Below are positions 8,097 to 16,658 of a DNA stretch of 64,000 nt, in pieces (position 1 is the stretch's first letter; each line of letters starts with the position of its first letter). A model generated the notes under the pieces. That model did no database searches and had not been told where the DNA came from. It saw only the letters and a list, made by a program, of their open reading frames with translations. The stretch lies in contig NZ_JBJHZY010000001.1 of assembly GCF_045310525.1 (NCBI RefSeq), forward strand, positions 1-64,000, in the 5' to 3' direction. The position numbers were made by a program, and so were the translations under genes. The stretch comes from Clostridium_AT radicumherbarum (GTDB lineage Bacteria; Bacillota; Clostridia; Clostridiales; Clostridiaceae).

Positions 8097-8639
8097 ATGT
8101 CAAGAATAGGAAAACTTCCAGTAGCTATACCAACCGGTGTTAATGTTACAATAACACCAGATAACGTTGTTACTGTAAAAGGACCTAAAGGCCAGCTTGT
8201 TAAAGCTATGAGCACAAAAGTAAATATAGCTCTTGAAAATAATTCAATAGTTGTAACTAGAAATAATGATGAAAAAGAACAAAAGGCTCTTCACGGTTTA
8301 ACTAGAGCTTTAGTTAATAACATGGTTACTGGTGTTACAACAGGATACCAGAAAACTTTAGAGTTAGTTGGTGTTGGTTATAGAGCAACACTTCAAGGTA
8401 AGAAATTAGTATTAAGCCTTGGATATTCTCATCCAGTTGAAATAAATGCAGTTAATGGAATAGATTTTGAAACCCCAGCTCCTACAAAAATTATCGTTAA
8501 AGGTATTGATAAAGAATTAGTTGGAGCTATAGCAGCAGATATTAGAACTTGGAGAAAACCTGAGCCATATAAAGGTAAGGGTATTAAGTATGATAATGAA
8601 GTTATCAGACGTAAAGAAGGTAAAACTGGTAAGAAATAA
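8097..8639 (+). CDS. rplF: 50S ribosomal protein L6
   Basis: L6 of 180 residues, two tandem L6 domains. It begins MSRIGKLPVAIPTGV and ends with the conserved RTWRKPEPYKGKGIKY region. It lies near the factor-binding site. AGAGGAGGTG precedes the ATG. Confidence 0.97.
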   Translation: MSRIGKLPVAIPTGVNVTITPDNVVTVKGPKGQLVKAMSTKVNIALENNSIVVTRNNDEKEQKALHGLTRALVNNMVTGVTTGYQKTLELVGVGYRATLQGKKLVLSLGYSHPVEINAVNGIDFETPAPTKIIVKGIDKELVGAIAADIRTWRKPEPYKGKGIKYDNEVIRRKEGKTGKK

Positions 8640-8654
8640 ATGAGGTAATCATAA

Positions 8655-8687
8655 GTCAATGCGTATAAAGTAATTTAGAGTATTGAC
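8655..8687 (+). other. Stem-loop in the rplF-rplR spacer
   Basis: gtcaatgc (8655-8662) can pair with gtattgac (8680-8687), 8 bp with one G-T, in the 71-nt spacer before rplR. No T-run follows. The ribosome binding site of rplR (AGAAAGGAG) lies a few bases beyond it. The role is unknown. Confidence 0.4.
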
Positions 8688-8710
8688 AAATAGAGAAAGG
8701 AGTGTACTTC

Positions 8711-9070
8711 ATGATTAGAAAAGATGATAGACAAGAAGCTAGAGTTAGACGTCATTTAAGAATTCGTAAAAAGGTTTCTGGAACTGCTGAAAGACCTAGA
8801 TTAGCAGTATATAGAAGTGAAAGAAACATATATGCTCAAATCATTGATGATGTTGCTCAAGTAACTTTAGCCGCAGCTTCAACATTAGATAAAGATTTTA
8901 ACGGTGTTGGAAGTAATAAAGCAGCAGCTAAAGAAGTTGGTAAGCTTATTGCCATGAGAGCAGCAGAAAAAGGAATTAAGTCTGTAGTATTTGATAGAGG
9001 CGGATTTATATATCACGGAAGAATACAAGAACTTGCAGAAGGCGCAAGAGAAAATGGACTAGAATTCTAA
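8711..9070 (+). CDS. rplR: 50S ribosomal protein L18
   Basis: L18 of 119 residues; MIRKDDRQEARVRRHLRIRK at the N-terminus and AEKGIKSVVFDRGGFIYHGR in the C-terminal half. It binds 5S rRNA with L5. The frame is open from a GTG at 8702, but that GTG is part of the GGAGTG ribosome binding site, so ATG 8711 is the start. Confidence 0.96.
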   Translation: MIRKDDRQEARVRRHLRIRKKVSGTAERPRLAVYRSERNIYAQIIDDVAQVTLAAASTLDKDFNGVGSNKAAAKEVGKLIAMRAAEKGIKSVVFDRGGFIYHGRIQELAEGARENGLEF

Positions 9071-9087
9071 AAAAAGGAGGGAAATAA

Positions 9088-9585
9088 ATGAGAATTGATC
9101 CTAGCACACTAGAGCTTAAAGAAAAAGTTGTTTTTATAAATAGAGTTGCTAAGGTTGTTAAAGGTGGTAGAAATTTCAGATTCAGCGCTCTTGTAGTTGT
9201 TGGAGATGAAAATGGCCACGTTGGCGTTGGCATTGGAAAATCAATAGAAATTCCTGAAGCTATAAGAAAAGGTATTGAAGATGCAAAGAAAAATCTTGTT
9301 AATGTACCTATCGTTGGAACAACAGTTCCTCATCAAATAGCTGGAGAATTTGGTAAAGGTAAAGTTCTTATAATGCCTGCTTCCGAAGGTACTGGAGTAA
9401 TTGCAGGAGGTCCTGCTAGAGCAGTTCTTGAACTTGCAGGATTAAAAGATGTTAGAGCTAAGTCTCTTGGATCTAATAATCCAAGAAACATGGTTAATGC
9501 TACTATTAATGGTTTAGCAAGTCTAAGAACAGCTGAAGATATAGCTAAGCTTAGAGGCAAGACCGTTGAAGAAATTCTAGGTTAG
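9088..9585 (+). CDS. rpsE: 30S ribosomal protein S5
   Basis: S5 of 165 residues. The N-terminal double-stranded RNA-binding domain (ELKEKVVFINRVAKVVKGGR) is followed by the C-terminal domain with AGVKDV-like LAGLKDVRAKSLGSNNPRN. It takes part in decoding fidelity and is the spectinomycin site. AAAAAGGAGGG precedes the ATG. Confidence 0.97.
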   Translation: MRIDPSTLELKEKVVFINRVAKVVKGGRNFRFSALVVVGDENGHVGVGIGKSIEIPEAIRKGIEDAKKNLVNVPIVGTTVPHQIAGEFGKGKVLIMPASEGTGVIAGGPARAVLELAGLKDVRAKSLGSNNPRNMVNATINGLASLRTAEDIAKLRGKTVEEILG

Positions 9586-9597
9586 GAGGGTTTGACT

Positions 9598-9777
9598 ATG
9601 GCTAAGTTACAGATTACACTAAAGAAGAGTCTAATAGGAAGATTAGACAGTCATATAGCTACAGCTAACGCTCTTGGACTAAGAACAATTGGTAAGAGCG
9701 TTGAAAAAGAGGATACTCCTCAAATAAGAGGTATGATAAATAAAATAAACTATCTTTTAGAAGTAAAAGAAGTATAA
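9598..9777 (+). CDS. rpmD: 50S ribosomal protein L30
   Basis: L30 of 59 residues: MAKLQITLKKSLIGRL, then LGLRTIGKSVEKEDTPQIRG. The TTG at 9592 could add two residues, but TTAGGAGGG is placed for ATG 9598. It follows rpsE after 12 nt. Confidence 0.96.
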   Translation: MAKLQITLKKSLIGRLDSHIATANALGLRTIGKSVEKEDTPQIRGMINKINYLLEVKEV

Positions 9778-9794
9778 TTGAGGAGGTGTAGATG

Positions 9795-10235
9795 ATGAGA
9801 CTTCAAGATTTAAAACCTGCTGAGGGCGCTAAAAAAAGTCCTAAAAGAGTTGGTAGAGGAACTGGATCAGGATTAGGTAGAAATTCCGGAAAAGGTGAAA
9901 AAGGACAATGGTCTAGATCAGGCGGCGGAGTAAGACTTGGATTCGAAGGTGGTCAGATGCCTTTATTTAGAAGACTTCCAAAGAGAGGTTTTACTAACAT
10001 ATTTGCAAAACAATATGCCGCTATAAATATTGATAGATTAAATATTTTTGAAGATGGTACTGTTGTAACACCAGAATTATTACTTGAAAAAAGAGTAGTA
10101 AGCAAATTATATGATGGTGTAAAAGTACTTGGAAATGGGGATTTACAGAAGAGCTTGACAGTTAAAGCAGCGAAATTTACTAAAACTGCAGCTGAGAAAA
10201 TACAAGCGGCTGGGGGAAAAATTGAGGTGGTATAA
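9795..10235 (+). CDS. rplO: 50S ribosomal protein L15
   Basis: L15 of 146 residues with the Gly-rich KRVGRGTGSGLGRNSGKGEK N-terminus. Two adjacent ATGs exist (9792 and 9795); the second is better spaced from AGGAGGTG. secY starts on the very next base after the stop codon, so translation is likely coupled. Confidence 0.96.
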   Translation: MRLQDLKPAEGAKKSPKRVGRGTGSGLGRNSGKGEKGQWSRSGGGVRLGFEGGQMPLFRRLPKRGFTNIFAKQYAAINIDRLNIFEDGTVVTPELLLEKRVVSKLYDGVKVLGNGDLQKSLTVKAAKFTKTAAEKIQAAGGKIEVV

Positions 10236-11513
10236 ATGTTATCAACCCTACGTAATGCATGGAGAACTCCCGACTTAAGGAAAAAATTATTATACACTTT
10301 ATTCTTCGTTGCAATATATAGAATCGGAAATCATATTTTAGTTCCAGGAGTTGACAATACTGCACTGCAGAACATTGCTAACTCAGGAACTCTACTAGGA
10401 TTTTATGATTTAATTTCAGGTGGTGCTTTCAGTAAGTTTAATATCTTTGCAATGGGTGTTATTCCGTATATTAACGCATCTATTGTTCTTCAGTTATTAA
10501 CTATTGCAATACCTTATTTAGAGCAGCTTTCTAAAGAGGGTGAAGATGGAAGAAAAAAGATTCAAAATTATACTAGATATGCAGCGGTTGGATTTGCTAT
10601 ATTACAGTCTTTTACGACTTATGTGTTAATAGCAAATCAACATGCGCTAAAAGACACTTCAGCTTTGAGTGTATTTATTATAATGTTGACTGTTACAACA
10701 GCCTCCATATTCCTAATGTGGCTAGGTGATCAGATAACAGTTAAAGGACTTGGTAATGGTATTTCTCTTTTAGTTTTTATTAATATTATATCAAGACTTC
10801 CTTTATCAATTTATCAAGTTGCGGGACTCCAAAAGGCAGAAGAAGTTAACGTAGTACAGGTTATAATGTTTATAGCAGTTATCGCAGTCTTATTATTAGC
10901 AGTTATTGTGATGAGTATGGCTGAAAGAAGAATACCTGTTCAATATGCAGGGAAAACAGTTGGGAATAAGTCTTTTAAAGGACAATCAACTCATATACCG
11001 ATAAATATGAATGCTACTGGAGTTATTGCGATTATCTTCGCAACTTCAGTTATGCAATTTCCAGCTACAATTGCACAGTTTTGGCCAAATTCAACTGTGT
11101 TTCAAGTAATAACAACCGGGAAATTTAGTCCATTTAAAACTAACTCATGGATGTATTCCATTGTGTTCTTTTTATTGATATTATTCTTTTCCTGGTTTTA
11201 TGCACAAGTTACATTTAAACCTGATGAAATGGCTGAAAATATGCATAAATCCTCTGGTTTTATTCCAGGAATAAGACCAGGTGATAATACAGCAAAGTAT
11301 ATTGAAAAAGTTTTGACTAGAGTAGCACTAATTGGCGGAGCTTTTGCTGCAATTATTGCTGTTTTTCCAGTAATTATGCAGGGGTATACTAAATTCCAAG
11401 GTATTCAATTTGGAGGAACTAGCTTATTAATTATGGTTAGTGTCGCATTGGATACTATGAGACAAATGGAATCCCATTTAGTAATGCGTCATTATCACGG
11501 ATTTTTAAAATAA
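10236..11513 (+). CDS. secY: Protein translocase subunit SecY
   Basis: SecY of 425 residues, the central channel of the Sec translocon. About ten hydrophobic membrane segments are spread through the protein, with family motifs such as LVPGVDNTALQ near the start, QYAGKTVGNKSFKGQSTHIP in the cytoplasmic loop and GDNTAKYIEKVLTR before the last segments. The start immediately abuts the rplO stop; GAGGTGG within rplO is the ribosome binding site. Confidence 0.97.
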   Translation: MLSTLRNAWRTPDLRKKLLYTLFFVAIYRIGNHILVPGVDNTALQNIANSGTLLGFYDLISGGAFSKFNIFAMGVIPYINASIVLQLLTIAIPYLEQLSKEGEDGRKKIQNYTRYAAVGFAILQSFTTYVLIANQHALKDTSALSVFIIMLTVTTASIFLMWLGDQITVKGLGNGISLLVFINIISRLPLSIYQVAGLQKAEEVNVVQVIMFIAVIAVLLLAVIVMSMAERRIPVQYAGKTVGNKSFKGQSTHIPINMNATGVIAIIFATSVMQFPATIAQFWPNSTVFQVITTGKFSPFKTNSWMYSIVFFLLILFFSWFYAQVTFKPDEMAENMHKSSGFIPGIRPGDNTAKYIEKVLTRVALIGGAFAAIIAVFPVIMQGYTKFQGIQFGGTSLLIMVSVALDTMRQMESHLVMRHYHGFLK

Positions 11514-11532
11514 CTTTCTGGAGATGGTGCAA

Positions 11533-12183
11533 TTGAAAATAGTATTATTAGGGCCTCCTGGAGCTGGGAAAGGCACTCAAGCAAAATCAATAAGCAGTAA
11601 ATTTTCAATATCTCACATATCTACTGGTGATATCTTCCGGAAGAATATTTCGGAAATGACACCCCTAGGTATTGTTGCAAAGAAGGACATTGATAAAGGG
11701 CAATTAGTATCTGATGAAATCACAATCGTCTTAGTTGAGGAAAGATTAGAGCAGCCGGATTGTAGAAATGGTTACTTATTAGATGGTTTTCCACGTACAA
11801 TTGTGCAGGCAAAAGCTTTTGACCAGTACTTAGAAAAGAAGAATGAAGAACTAGATTATGTTTTATTAATTGATGTCCCACATGAATTTATCATCAATCG
11901 TATGAGTGGAAGAAGAGTTTGTCTCTCTTGCGGAGCAAGTTATCACAAAACATTTAATCCTCCTATTGTAGAAGGAAAATGTGATTACTGCGGCAGTAAT
12001 ATTGTTCAAAGAGTAGACGATATGGAAGACACTGTAAAACGAAGACTTGAGATTTATGATCTACAAACTCAGCCTTTAATTAATTATTACAAGGAGAAAA
12101 ATAAGCTTGTAGTTGTTGATGGAACTCAATCAATAGATGATGTATTTAAGAATATTTGTGAGATCCTAGGGAGAGATATTTAA
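11533..12183 (+). CDS. adk: Adenylate kinase
   Basis: Makes 2 ADP from ATP and AMP. The P-loop GPPGAGKGT is at the N-terminus, AMP-site residues STGDIFR and LDGFPRT follow, and the LID domain has four cysteines (CLSC and CDYC), a zinc-type LID common in Gram-positives. The frame is open from ATG 11524, but TGGAGATGG fits TTG 11533, giving 216 residues and the family-like start (M)KIVLLGPPG. The last base overlaps map. Confidence 0.93.
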   Translation: MKIVLLGPPGAGKGTQAKSISSKFSISHISTGDIFRKNISEMTPLGIVAKKDIDKGQLVSDEITIVLVEERLEQPDCRNGYLLDGFPRTIVQAKAFDQYLEKKNEELDYVLLIDVPHEFIINRMSGRRVCLSCGASYHKTFNPPIVEGKCDYCGSNIVQRVDDMEDTVKRRLEIYDLQTQPLINYYKEKNKLVVVDGTQSIDDVFKNICEILGRDI

Positions 12184-12929
12184 TGATAATAATAAAAAAT
12201 GATTTAGAAATAGAGTATATGAGGAATGCGGGTAGGCTTGTTGGAGAAACCTTAGCAAGACTTGAACAAGTAATAAAGCCAGGAATAACCACGGCTGAAA
12301 TTGATAGAATAGCAGAAGAGTTCATTGTGAGTCATAATGCAAAGCCATCGTTCAAAGGTTATCATGGGTTTCCTGCTTCCATATGTGCTTCTGTTAATGA
12401 AGAAGTAGTACATGGATTTCCAAGTGGCAGGGTATTAGAGGAAGGTGACATAATAAGTATTGACTGTGGGGCTATATTAAATGGCTACCAAGGAGATGCG
12501 GCAAGGACTATTCCCGTAGGAAAAGTTTCTGCAGAGGCAGAGAAGCTAATTCAAGTTACTAAAGATAGCTTTTTTAAGGCTGTAGAAAAGGCCTATGTAG
12601 GTAATAGACTTACTGATATATCTGCTGCAGTACAAAATTATGTTGAAAGCTATGGATATTCAGTTGTTCGTGACTTTGTAGGTCATGGCATTGGTAGAGA
12701 TATGCATGAAGATCCTGAGGTACCTAACTTTGGAAGACCAGGAAGAGGGCCCAAACTAGTACATGGCATGGTATTAGCTATTGAGCCAATGGTTAATATA
12801 GGTAATTATGATGTGAAAGTTCAGGCTAATGACTGGACTGTTGTAACAGCTGATGGCAGCCTGTCAGCACATTATGAAAATACTGTAGCCATTTTAAAGA
12901 ACGGACCGGAAATTCTAACACTTGTCTAA
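12183..12929 (+). CDS. map: Methionine aminopeptidase, type I
   Basis: Removes the N-terminal methionine from new proteins. All five metal ligands can be located: two Asp in DCGAILNGYQGDAART, His in GHGIGRDMHEDP, Glu in AIEPMVN and Glu in HYENTVAI. The 248 residues match a type Ia enzyme without zinc-finger extension. The ATG overlaps the adk stop by one base. Confidence 0.97.
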   Translation: MIIIKNDLEIEYMRNAGRLVGETLARLEQVIKPGITTAEIDRIAEEFIVSHNAKPSFKGYHGFPASICASVNEEVVHGFPSGRVLEEGDIISIDCGAILNGYQGDAARTIPVGKVSAEAEKLIQVTKDSFFKAVEKAYVGNRLTDISAAVQNYVESYGYSVVRDFVGHGIGRDMHEDPEVPNFGRPGRGPKLVHGMVLAIEPMVNIGNYDVKVQANDWTVVTADGSLSAHYENTVAILKNGPEILTLV

Positions 12930-12942
12930 TGAGGTGGTTTAT

Positions 12943-13224
12943 TTGACTAATTTGGATTTAATGGGAAGGCTAGCTTATTCAATATCTGGTAGAGATAAAG
13001 ATAAACTTTTTATAATACTAGGTATAATAAATAAGGATTATGTCTATATTTCAGATGGGAAGCTAAGGCCTGCAGAAAGACCTAAGAAGAAAAAGATAAA
13101 GCACCTAAATATTACAAATGATACTGTTGAAGAAATTAAAGAAATTTTAGAAGCAGGAGATAAGGTTAGTAATAGTACAGTAAAAAAGGTTATAGAAAGA
13201 ATGAGCTCTAAGGAGGAGGTTTGA
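12943..13224 (+). CDS. KOW-domain RNA-binding protein (L14e-like)
   Basis: A 93-residue basic protein with an N-terminal KOW-like strand pattern (GRLAYSISGRDKDKLFIILG) and a Lys-rich patch RPKKKKIKHLN. Clostridia and relatives commonly carry such a gene between map and infA, annotated as KOW-domain or L14e-like protein. The role is not established; RNA or ribosome binding is inferred from the domain. The start is TTG 12943 after GAGGTGG; TTG 12922 lacks a ribosome binding site. Confidence 0.85.
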   Translation: MTNLDLMGRLAYSISGRDKDKLFIILGIINKDYVYISDGKLRPAERPKKKKIKHLNITNDTVEEIKEILEAGDKVSNSTVKKVIERMSSKEEV

Positions 13225-13231
13225 TTACCTT

Positions 13232-13450
13232 ATGTCAAAAGATGATGTAATTGAAATGCAGGGTAAGGTATTAGAAGCACTACCTAATGCTATGTTTAGA
13301 GTTGAATTAGAAAGTGGTCACGAAATACTGGCACATTTATCAGGAAAATTAAGAATGAATTTCATAAGAATTATACCAGGTGATAAAGTTACTGTGGAGT
13401 TATCTCCATATGACTTAACTCGCGGTAGAATAACTTGGAGAGCGAAGTAA
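13232..13450 (+). CDS. infA: Translation initiation factor IF-1
   Basis: IF-1 of 72 residues, a single S1/OB domain: MSKDDVIEMQGKVLEALPNA and ending SPYDLTRGRITWR. It occupies the ribosomal A site during initiation. AAGGAGGAGG lies upstream inside the end of the KOW gene, only 7 nt away. Confidence 0.97.
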   Translation: MSKDDVIEMQGKVLEALPNAMFRVELESGHEILAHLSGKLRMNFIRIIPGDKVTVELSPYDLTRGRITWRAK

Positions 13451-13465
13451 TAAGGAGGGTTAGCC

Positions 13466-13579
13466 ATGAAAGTAAGACCATCAGTAAAACCAATTTGTGA
13501 AAAGTGCAAGGTTATAAAGAGAAAAGGAAGAGTCATGGTTATTTGTGAAAATCCTAAGCACAAGCAAAAGCAAGGCTAG
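13466..13579 (+). CDS. rpmJ: 50S ribosomal protein L36
   Basis: A short gene of 37 codons: MKVRPSVKPICEKCKVIKRK, then a final zinc ligand set with C-x4-H (ENPKHKQKQG end). It is the zinc-binding (C+) form. TAAGGAGGG is 8 nt before the ATG. Confidence 0.96.
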   Translation: MKVRPSVKPICEKCKVIKRKGRVMVICENPKHKQKQG

Positions 13580-13595
13580 TAAATGTTAATACTGT

Positions 13596-13636
13596 TTTAG
13601 GTGCGGCTGACAATAGATGAAATCTATTGACCTAAA
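13596..13636 (+). promoter_or_regulatory. Stem-loop in the rpmJ-rpsM spacer (possible alpha-operon control element)
   Basis: tttaggt (13596-13602) pairs with acctaaa (13630-13636), enclosing a perfect inner hairpin aatagat-gaa-atctatt (13612-13628). The remaining left-side bases gcggctgac form an internal loop. It sits in a 125-nt spacer, the longest between rplC and rpoA. It lacks a T-run. A regulatory or processing role ahead of rpsM-rpsK-rpsD-rpoA-rplQ is inferred. Confidence 0.6.
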
Positions 13637-13704
13637 GCTTTAATATATATATATTCATTAATAAGTATGTACTTTTGATTAAAACCTAGGAGGTGTAAGA
13701 TTTA

Positions 13705-14076
13705 ATGGCAAGATTAGCAGGTGTTGACCTACCAAAGGAAAAAAGAGTTGAAATAGGTCTAACATATATATACGGTATAGGATTACCAAGTTCAAAAAAT
13801 ATACTAAAAGAAACTGGAGTTAATCCAGATACAAGAGTAAAGGACTTAACTGAAGAAGAAGTTAATGCACTTAGAGACTACATTAACAAGAACTTCAAGG
13901 TTGAAGGAGATCTTCGAAGAGACGTATCTCTTAGCATTAAGAGATTAGTTGAAATAGGATGTTATAGAGGAATAAGACATAGAAAAGGACTTCCTGTTAG
14001 AGGTCAAAGAACAAAGACTAATGCAAGAACAAGAAAAGGCCCAAAGAGAGCTATGGGGGCTAAAAAGAAGAGATAA
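13705..14076 (+). CDS. rpsM: 30S ribosomal protein S13
   Basis: S13 of 123 residues, helix-two-turn-helix type, with MARLAGVDLPKEKRVEIGL, the GIGLPSSKNIL motif and the basic C-terminal tail RGQRTKTNARTRKGPKRA that touches P-site tRNA. CTAGGAGGTG precedes the ATG. The sequence around its start closely resembles that of rpsD. Confidence 0.97.
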   Translation: MARLAGVDLPKEKRVEIGLTYIYGIGLPSSKNILKETGVNPDTRVKDLTEEEVNALRDYINKNFKVEGDLRRDVSLSIKRLVEIGCYRGIRHRKGLPVRGQRTKTNARTRKGPKRAMGAKKKR

Positions 14077-14091
14077 TAGGGAGGTATGAAA

Positions 14092-14490
14092 ATGGCAGCT
14101 CAGTCTAAAGTTAAAAAGACTAGAAGAAGAAAAGAAAGAAAGAACGTTGAACACGGCGCTGCACATATTAAATCCACTTTTAATAACTCTATAGTTACAC
14201 TTACTGATAAAAACGGAAACGCTTTATCATGGGCAAGTGCAGGTGGATTAGGTTTTAGAGGATCAAGAAAAAGCACTCCATATGCAGCTCAAATGGCAGC
14301 AGAAGTAGCTGCTAAGGCAGCAATGGAACATGGCTTAAGAAGTATTGAAGTATATGTTAAAGGACCAGGAGCAGGTAGAGAAGCTGCAATAAGATCTCTT
14401 CAAGCTGCAGGGTTAGAAGTAACTCTAATAAAAGACGTAACTCCAATACCACATAATGGCTGCAGACCACCTAAAAGAAGAAGAGTTTAA
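14092..14490 (+). CDS. rpsK: 30S ribosomal protein S11
   Basis: S11 of 132 residues, with HIKSTFNNSIVTLTDKNGNA and the C-terminal HNGCRPPKRRRV. It forms part of the platform near the mRNA exit. ATG 14092 is chosen over 14086 because GGGAGGT overlaps the earlier codon. Confidence 0.97.
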   Translation: MAAQSKVKKTRRRKERKNVEHGAAHIKSTFNNSIVTLTDKNGNALSWASAGGLGFRGSRKSTPYAAQMAAEVAAKAAMEHGLRSIEVYVKGPGAGREAAIRSLQAAGLEVTLIKDVTPIPHNGCRPPKRRRV

Positions 14491-14534
14491 TTTGCAGCTG
14501 CATTCACATATATATACAGGAGGTGTAGAATTTA

Positions 14535-15155
14535 ATGGCAAGATATACTGGAGCTCACTGCAGACAATGCAGAAGAGAAGGAATGAAGCTATTCCTCAAA
14601 GGGGATAGATGTTATACAGATAAATGTGCATTTGCTAGAAGAGGCTATGCACCAGGACAGCACGGACAAGGTAAGAAAAAGTTATCTAACTATGGTGTTC
14701 AATTAAGAGAAAAACAAAAAGCTAAGAGAATCTACGAATTACTTGAAGGTCAATTCAGAAAGTACTATGAAAAGGCTGAAAGAATGAGGGGAATCACTGG
14801 TGAAAATCTTTTAAAACTTCTAGAAATGAGACTCGATAATGTAGTATTTAGACTAGGTTATGGATCTTCAAGAAGAGAAGCAAGACAGTTAGTAAATCAT
14901 GGACATTTCTTAGTAAACGGAAGAAAGGTGGATATTCCATCATTTGAGGTTTCTGTAGGCGATGTTATAACTGTTTCAGAAAAGAGCAGAAGCAGCGAGA
15001 GATTCAAGGTATTTGCTGAAAATCCTAAAGCTCTTCCAAATTGGATACAAGGAAATGTAGAAAATTTAGAAGGTAAAATTGTTGCTGAACCAGCTAGAGC
15101 TGACATAGACATTCCAGTAAATGAAACATTAATAGTTGAGTTATATAGCAAGTAA
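14535..15155 (+). CDS. rpsD: 30S ribosomal protein S4
   Basis: S4 of 206 residues with an S4 RNA-binding domain (VVFRLGYGSSRREARQLVNH). The N-terminal region holds four cysteines (CRQC, then CYTDKC), the zinc-binding form. S4 nucleates 30S assembly. ACAGGAGGTG precedes the ATG. It lies between rpsK and rpoA as in other clostridia. Confidence 0.97.
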   Translation: MARYTGAHCRQCRREGMKLFLKGDRCYTDKCAFARRGYAPGQHGQGKKKLSNYGVQLREKQKAKRIYELLEGQFRKYYEKAERMRGITGENLLKLLEMRLDNVVFRLGYGSSRREARQLVNHGHFLVNGRKVDIPSFEVSVGDVITVSEKSRSSERFKVFAENPKALPNWIQGNVENLEGKIVAEPARADIDIPVNETLIVELYSK

Positions 15156-15216
15156 TAAAAAGGAATCAGTTGCCCTCATAATAGAGATAAATTAATAAAT
15201 AAGGAGGGTTATAAAA

Positions 15217-16164
15217 ATGTTAGAAATAGAAAAGCCAAAAATTGAATGTACTGAGCTTAATGAAGATGGCAGCTATGGTAAATTCGTAGTTGAACCTTTA
15301 GAACGTGGATATGGCATTACATTAGGCAATGCGCTTAGAAGAATTTTATTATCTTCACTACCTGGTGTTGCAGCAACTTCTGTGAAAATCGAAAATGTAC
15401 TTCATGAATTTTCAACTGTTCAAGGGGTAAAAGAGGATGTAACAGAATTGGTGCTGAATATTAAAGGTTTAGCAATTACAATGATTGGTGAGGGTCCAAG
15501 AACAATTTACATCGATGCTAAAGGCGAAGGCGAAGTAACAGCAGCAGATATTAAAACTGATGGAGATGTTGAAATAATCAATAAAGATTTACATATAGCA
15601 ACCTTAGATAATAATGGTAGGCTTTATATGGAAATTATTATTGATAGGGGTAGAGGCTATGTTTCTCAAACTAAGAATAAGAATGAGAATCTACCAATAA
15701 ATACTATTCCTGTAGATTCAATTTATACACCAGTTAAAAGAGTTAATTTCACTGTTGAAAATACAAGAGTAGGTCAGATAACTGACTATGATAAATTAAC
15801 TCTAGAAATATGGACTAATGGTACTATTAAGCCTGATGAAGCTATAGGATTATCTGCAAGGATCCTTATAGAGCACTTTAAATTATTTACTACATTAACT
15901 GATCATGCAAATAATGTAGAAATTATGGTTGAAAAAGAAGAAGATAAGAAGGAAAAAGTTTTAGAAATGACTATTGAGGAACTTGATCTTTCTGTTAGAA
16001 GCTATAATTGCTTAAAGAGAGCTGGAATTAATACAGTTCAAGAATTAACTCAGAGATCTATGGATGATATGATGAAGGTAAGAAACTTAGGTAAAAAGTC
16101 TTTAGAAGAAGTTGAGCAAAAGCTTGATGCTTTAGGACTAGGCTTAAGGATAAGTGAAGAGTAA
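15217..16164 (+). CDS. rpoA: DNA-directed RNA polymerase alpha subunit
   Basis: A 315-residue alpha subunit. The N-terminal assembly domain contains GYGITLGNALRRILLSSLPG. The C-terminal domain, which binds UP elements and activators, contains SVRSYNCLKRAGINTVQEL and KVRNLGKKSLEEV. AAGGAGGG precedes the ATG. It is 61 nt after rpsD and 95 nt before rplQ. Confidence 0.98.
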   Translation: MLEIEKPKIECTELNEDGSYGKFVVEPLERGYGITLGNALRRILLSSLPGVAATSVKIENVLHEFSTVQGVKEDVTELVLNIKGLAITMIGEGPRTIYIDAKGEGEVTAADIKTDGDVEIINKDLHIATLDNNGRLYMEIIIDRGRGYVSQTKNKNENLPINTIPVDSIYTPVKRVNFTVENTRVGQITDYDKLTLEIWTNGTIKPDEAIGLSARILIEHFKLFTTLTDHANNVEIMVEKEEDKKEKVLEMTIEELDLSVRSYNCLKRAGINTVQELTQRSMDDMMKVRNLGKKSLEEVEQKLDALGLGLRISEE

Positions 16165-16259
16165 TAAGGCTTCTGTTTGTAATTTCAAATGAGTCTTATA
16201 AATAACTTAACTTTCTAAATTGATTCGTATTTCACGAGTTTATAAAAGGAGGTAAAGAC

Positions 16260-16601
16260 ATGGCAGGATATCGTAAGTTAGGTCGTCCTACAGACCAAAG
16301 AAGAGCAATGCTTAGAAACTTAGTTACAAGTTTTCTTAAGCATGGAAAGATAGAAACTACTGATACTAGAGCAAAGGAAACTAGAAATATTGCAGAAAAG
16401 ATGATTACTCTTGCAAAAAGAGGAGATCTTCATGCAAGAAGACAAGTACTTGCTTTTGTTACTGAGGAAACAGTAGTAAATGATTTATTTGAAAAGGTTG
16501 CACCAAAGTACGCTGAAAGAAACGGTGGATATACTAGAATGTACAAAGTAGGTCCAAGAAGAGGCGACGGAGCAGAAATGGTTATACTAGAGTTAGTATA
16601 A
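16260..16601 (+). CDS. rplQ: 50S ribosomal protein L17
   Basis: L17 of 113 residues: MAGYRKLGRPTDQRRAMLRN, with the typical KHGKIETTDTRAKETR. It is the last gene of the superoperon and is followed directly by a terminator. AAAAGGAGG is 8 nt before the ATG. Confidence 0.97.
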   Translation: MAGYRKLGRPTDQRRAMLRNLVTSFLKHGKIETTDTRAKETRNIAEKMITLAKRGDLHARRQVLAFVTEETVVNDLFEKVAPKYAERNGGYTRMYKVGPRRGDGAEMVILELV

Positions 16602-16606
16602 TGTAG

Positions 16607-16640
16607 AAAGGGATTAAGTTACTAGCTTAGTCCCTTTTTT
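16607..16640 (+). terminator. Terminator after rplQ
   Basis: aaagggattaag and cttagtcccttt form a 12-bp stem with one G-T pair, followed by TTTTTT. It should reduce read-through into the ecf genes, which begin only 19 nt later and have no obvious promoter of their own, so some read-through is likely. Confidence 0.88.
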
Positions 16641-16658
16641 GCAATAGAGGTGTTTTTT

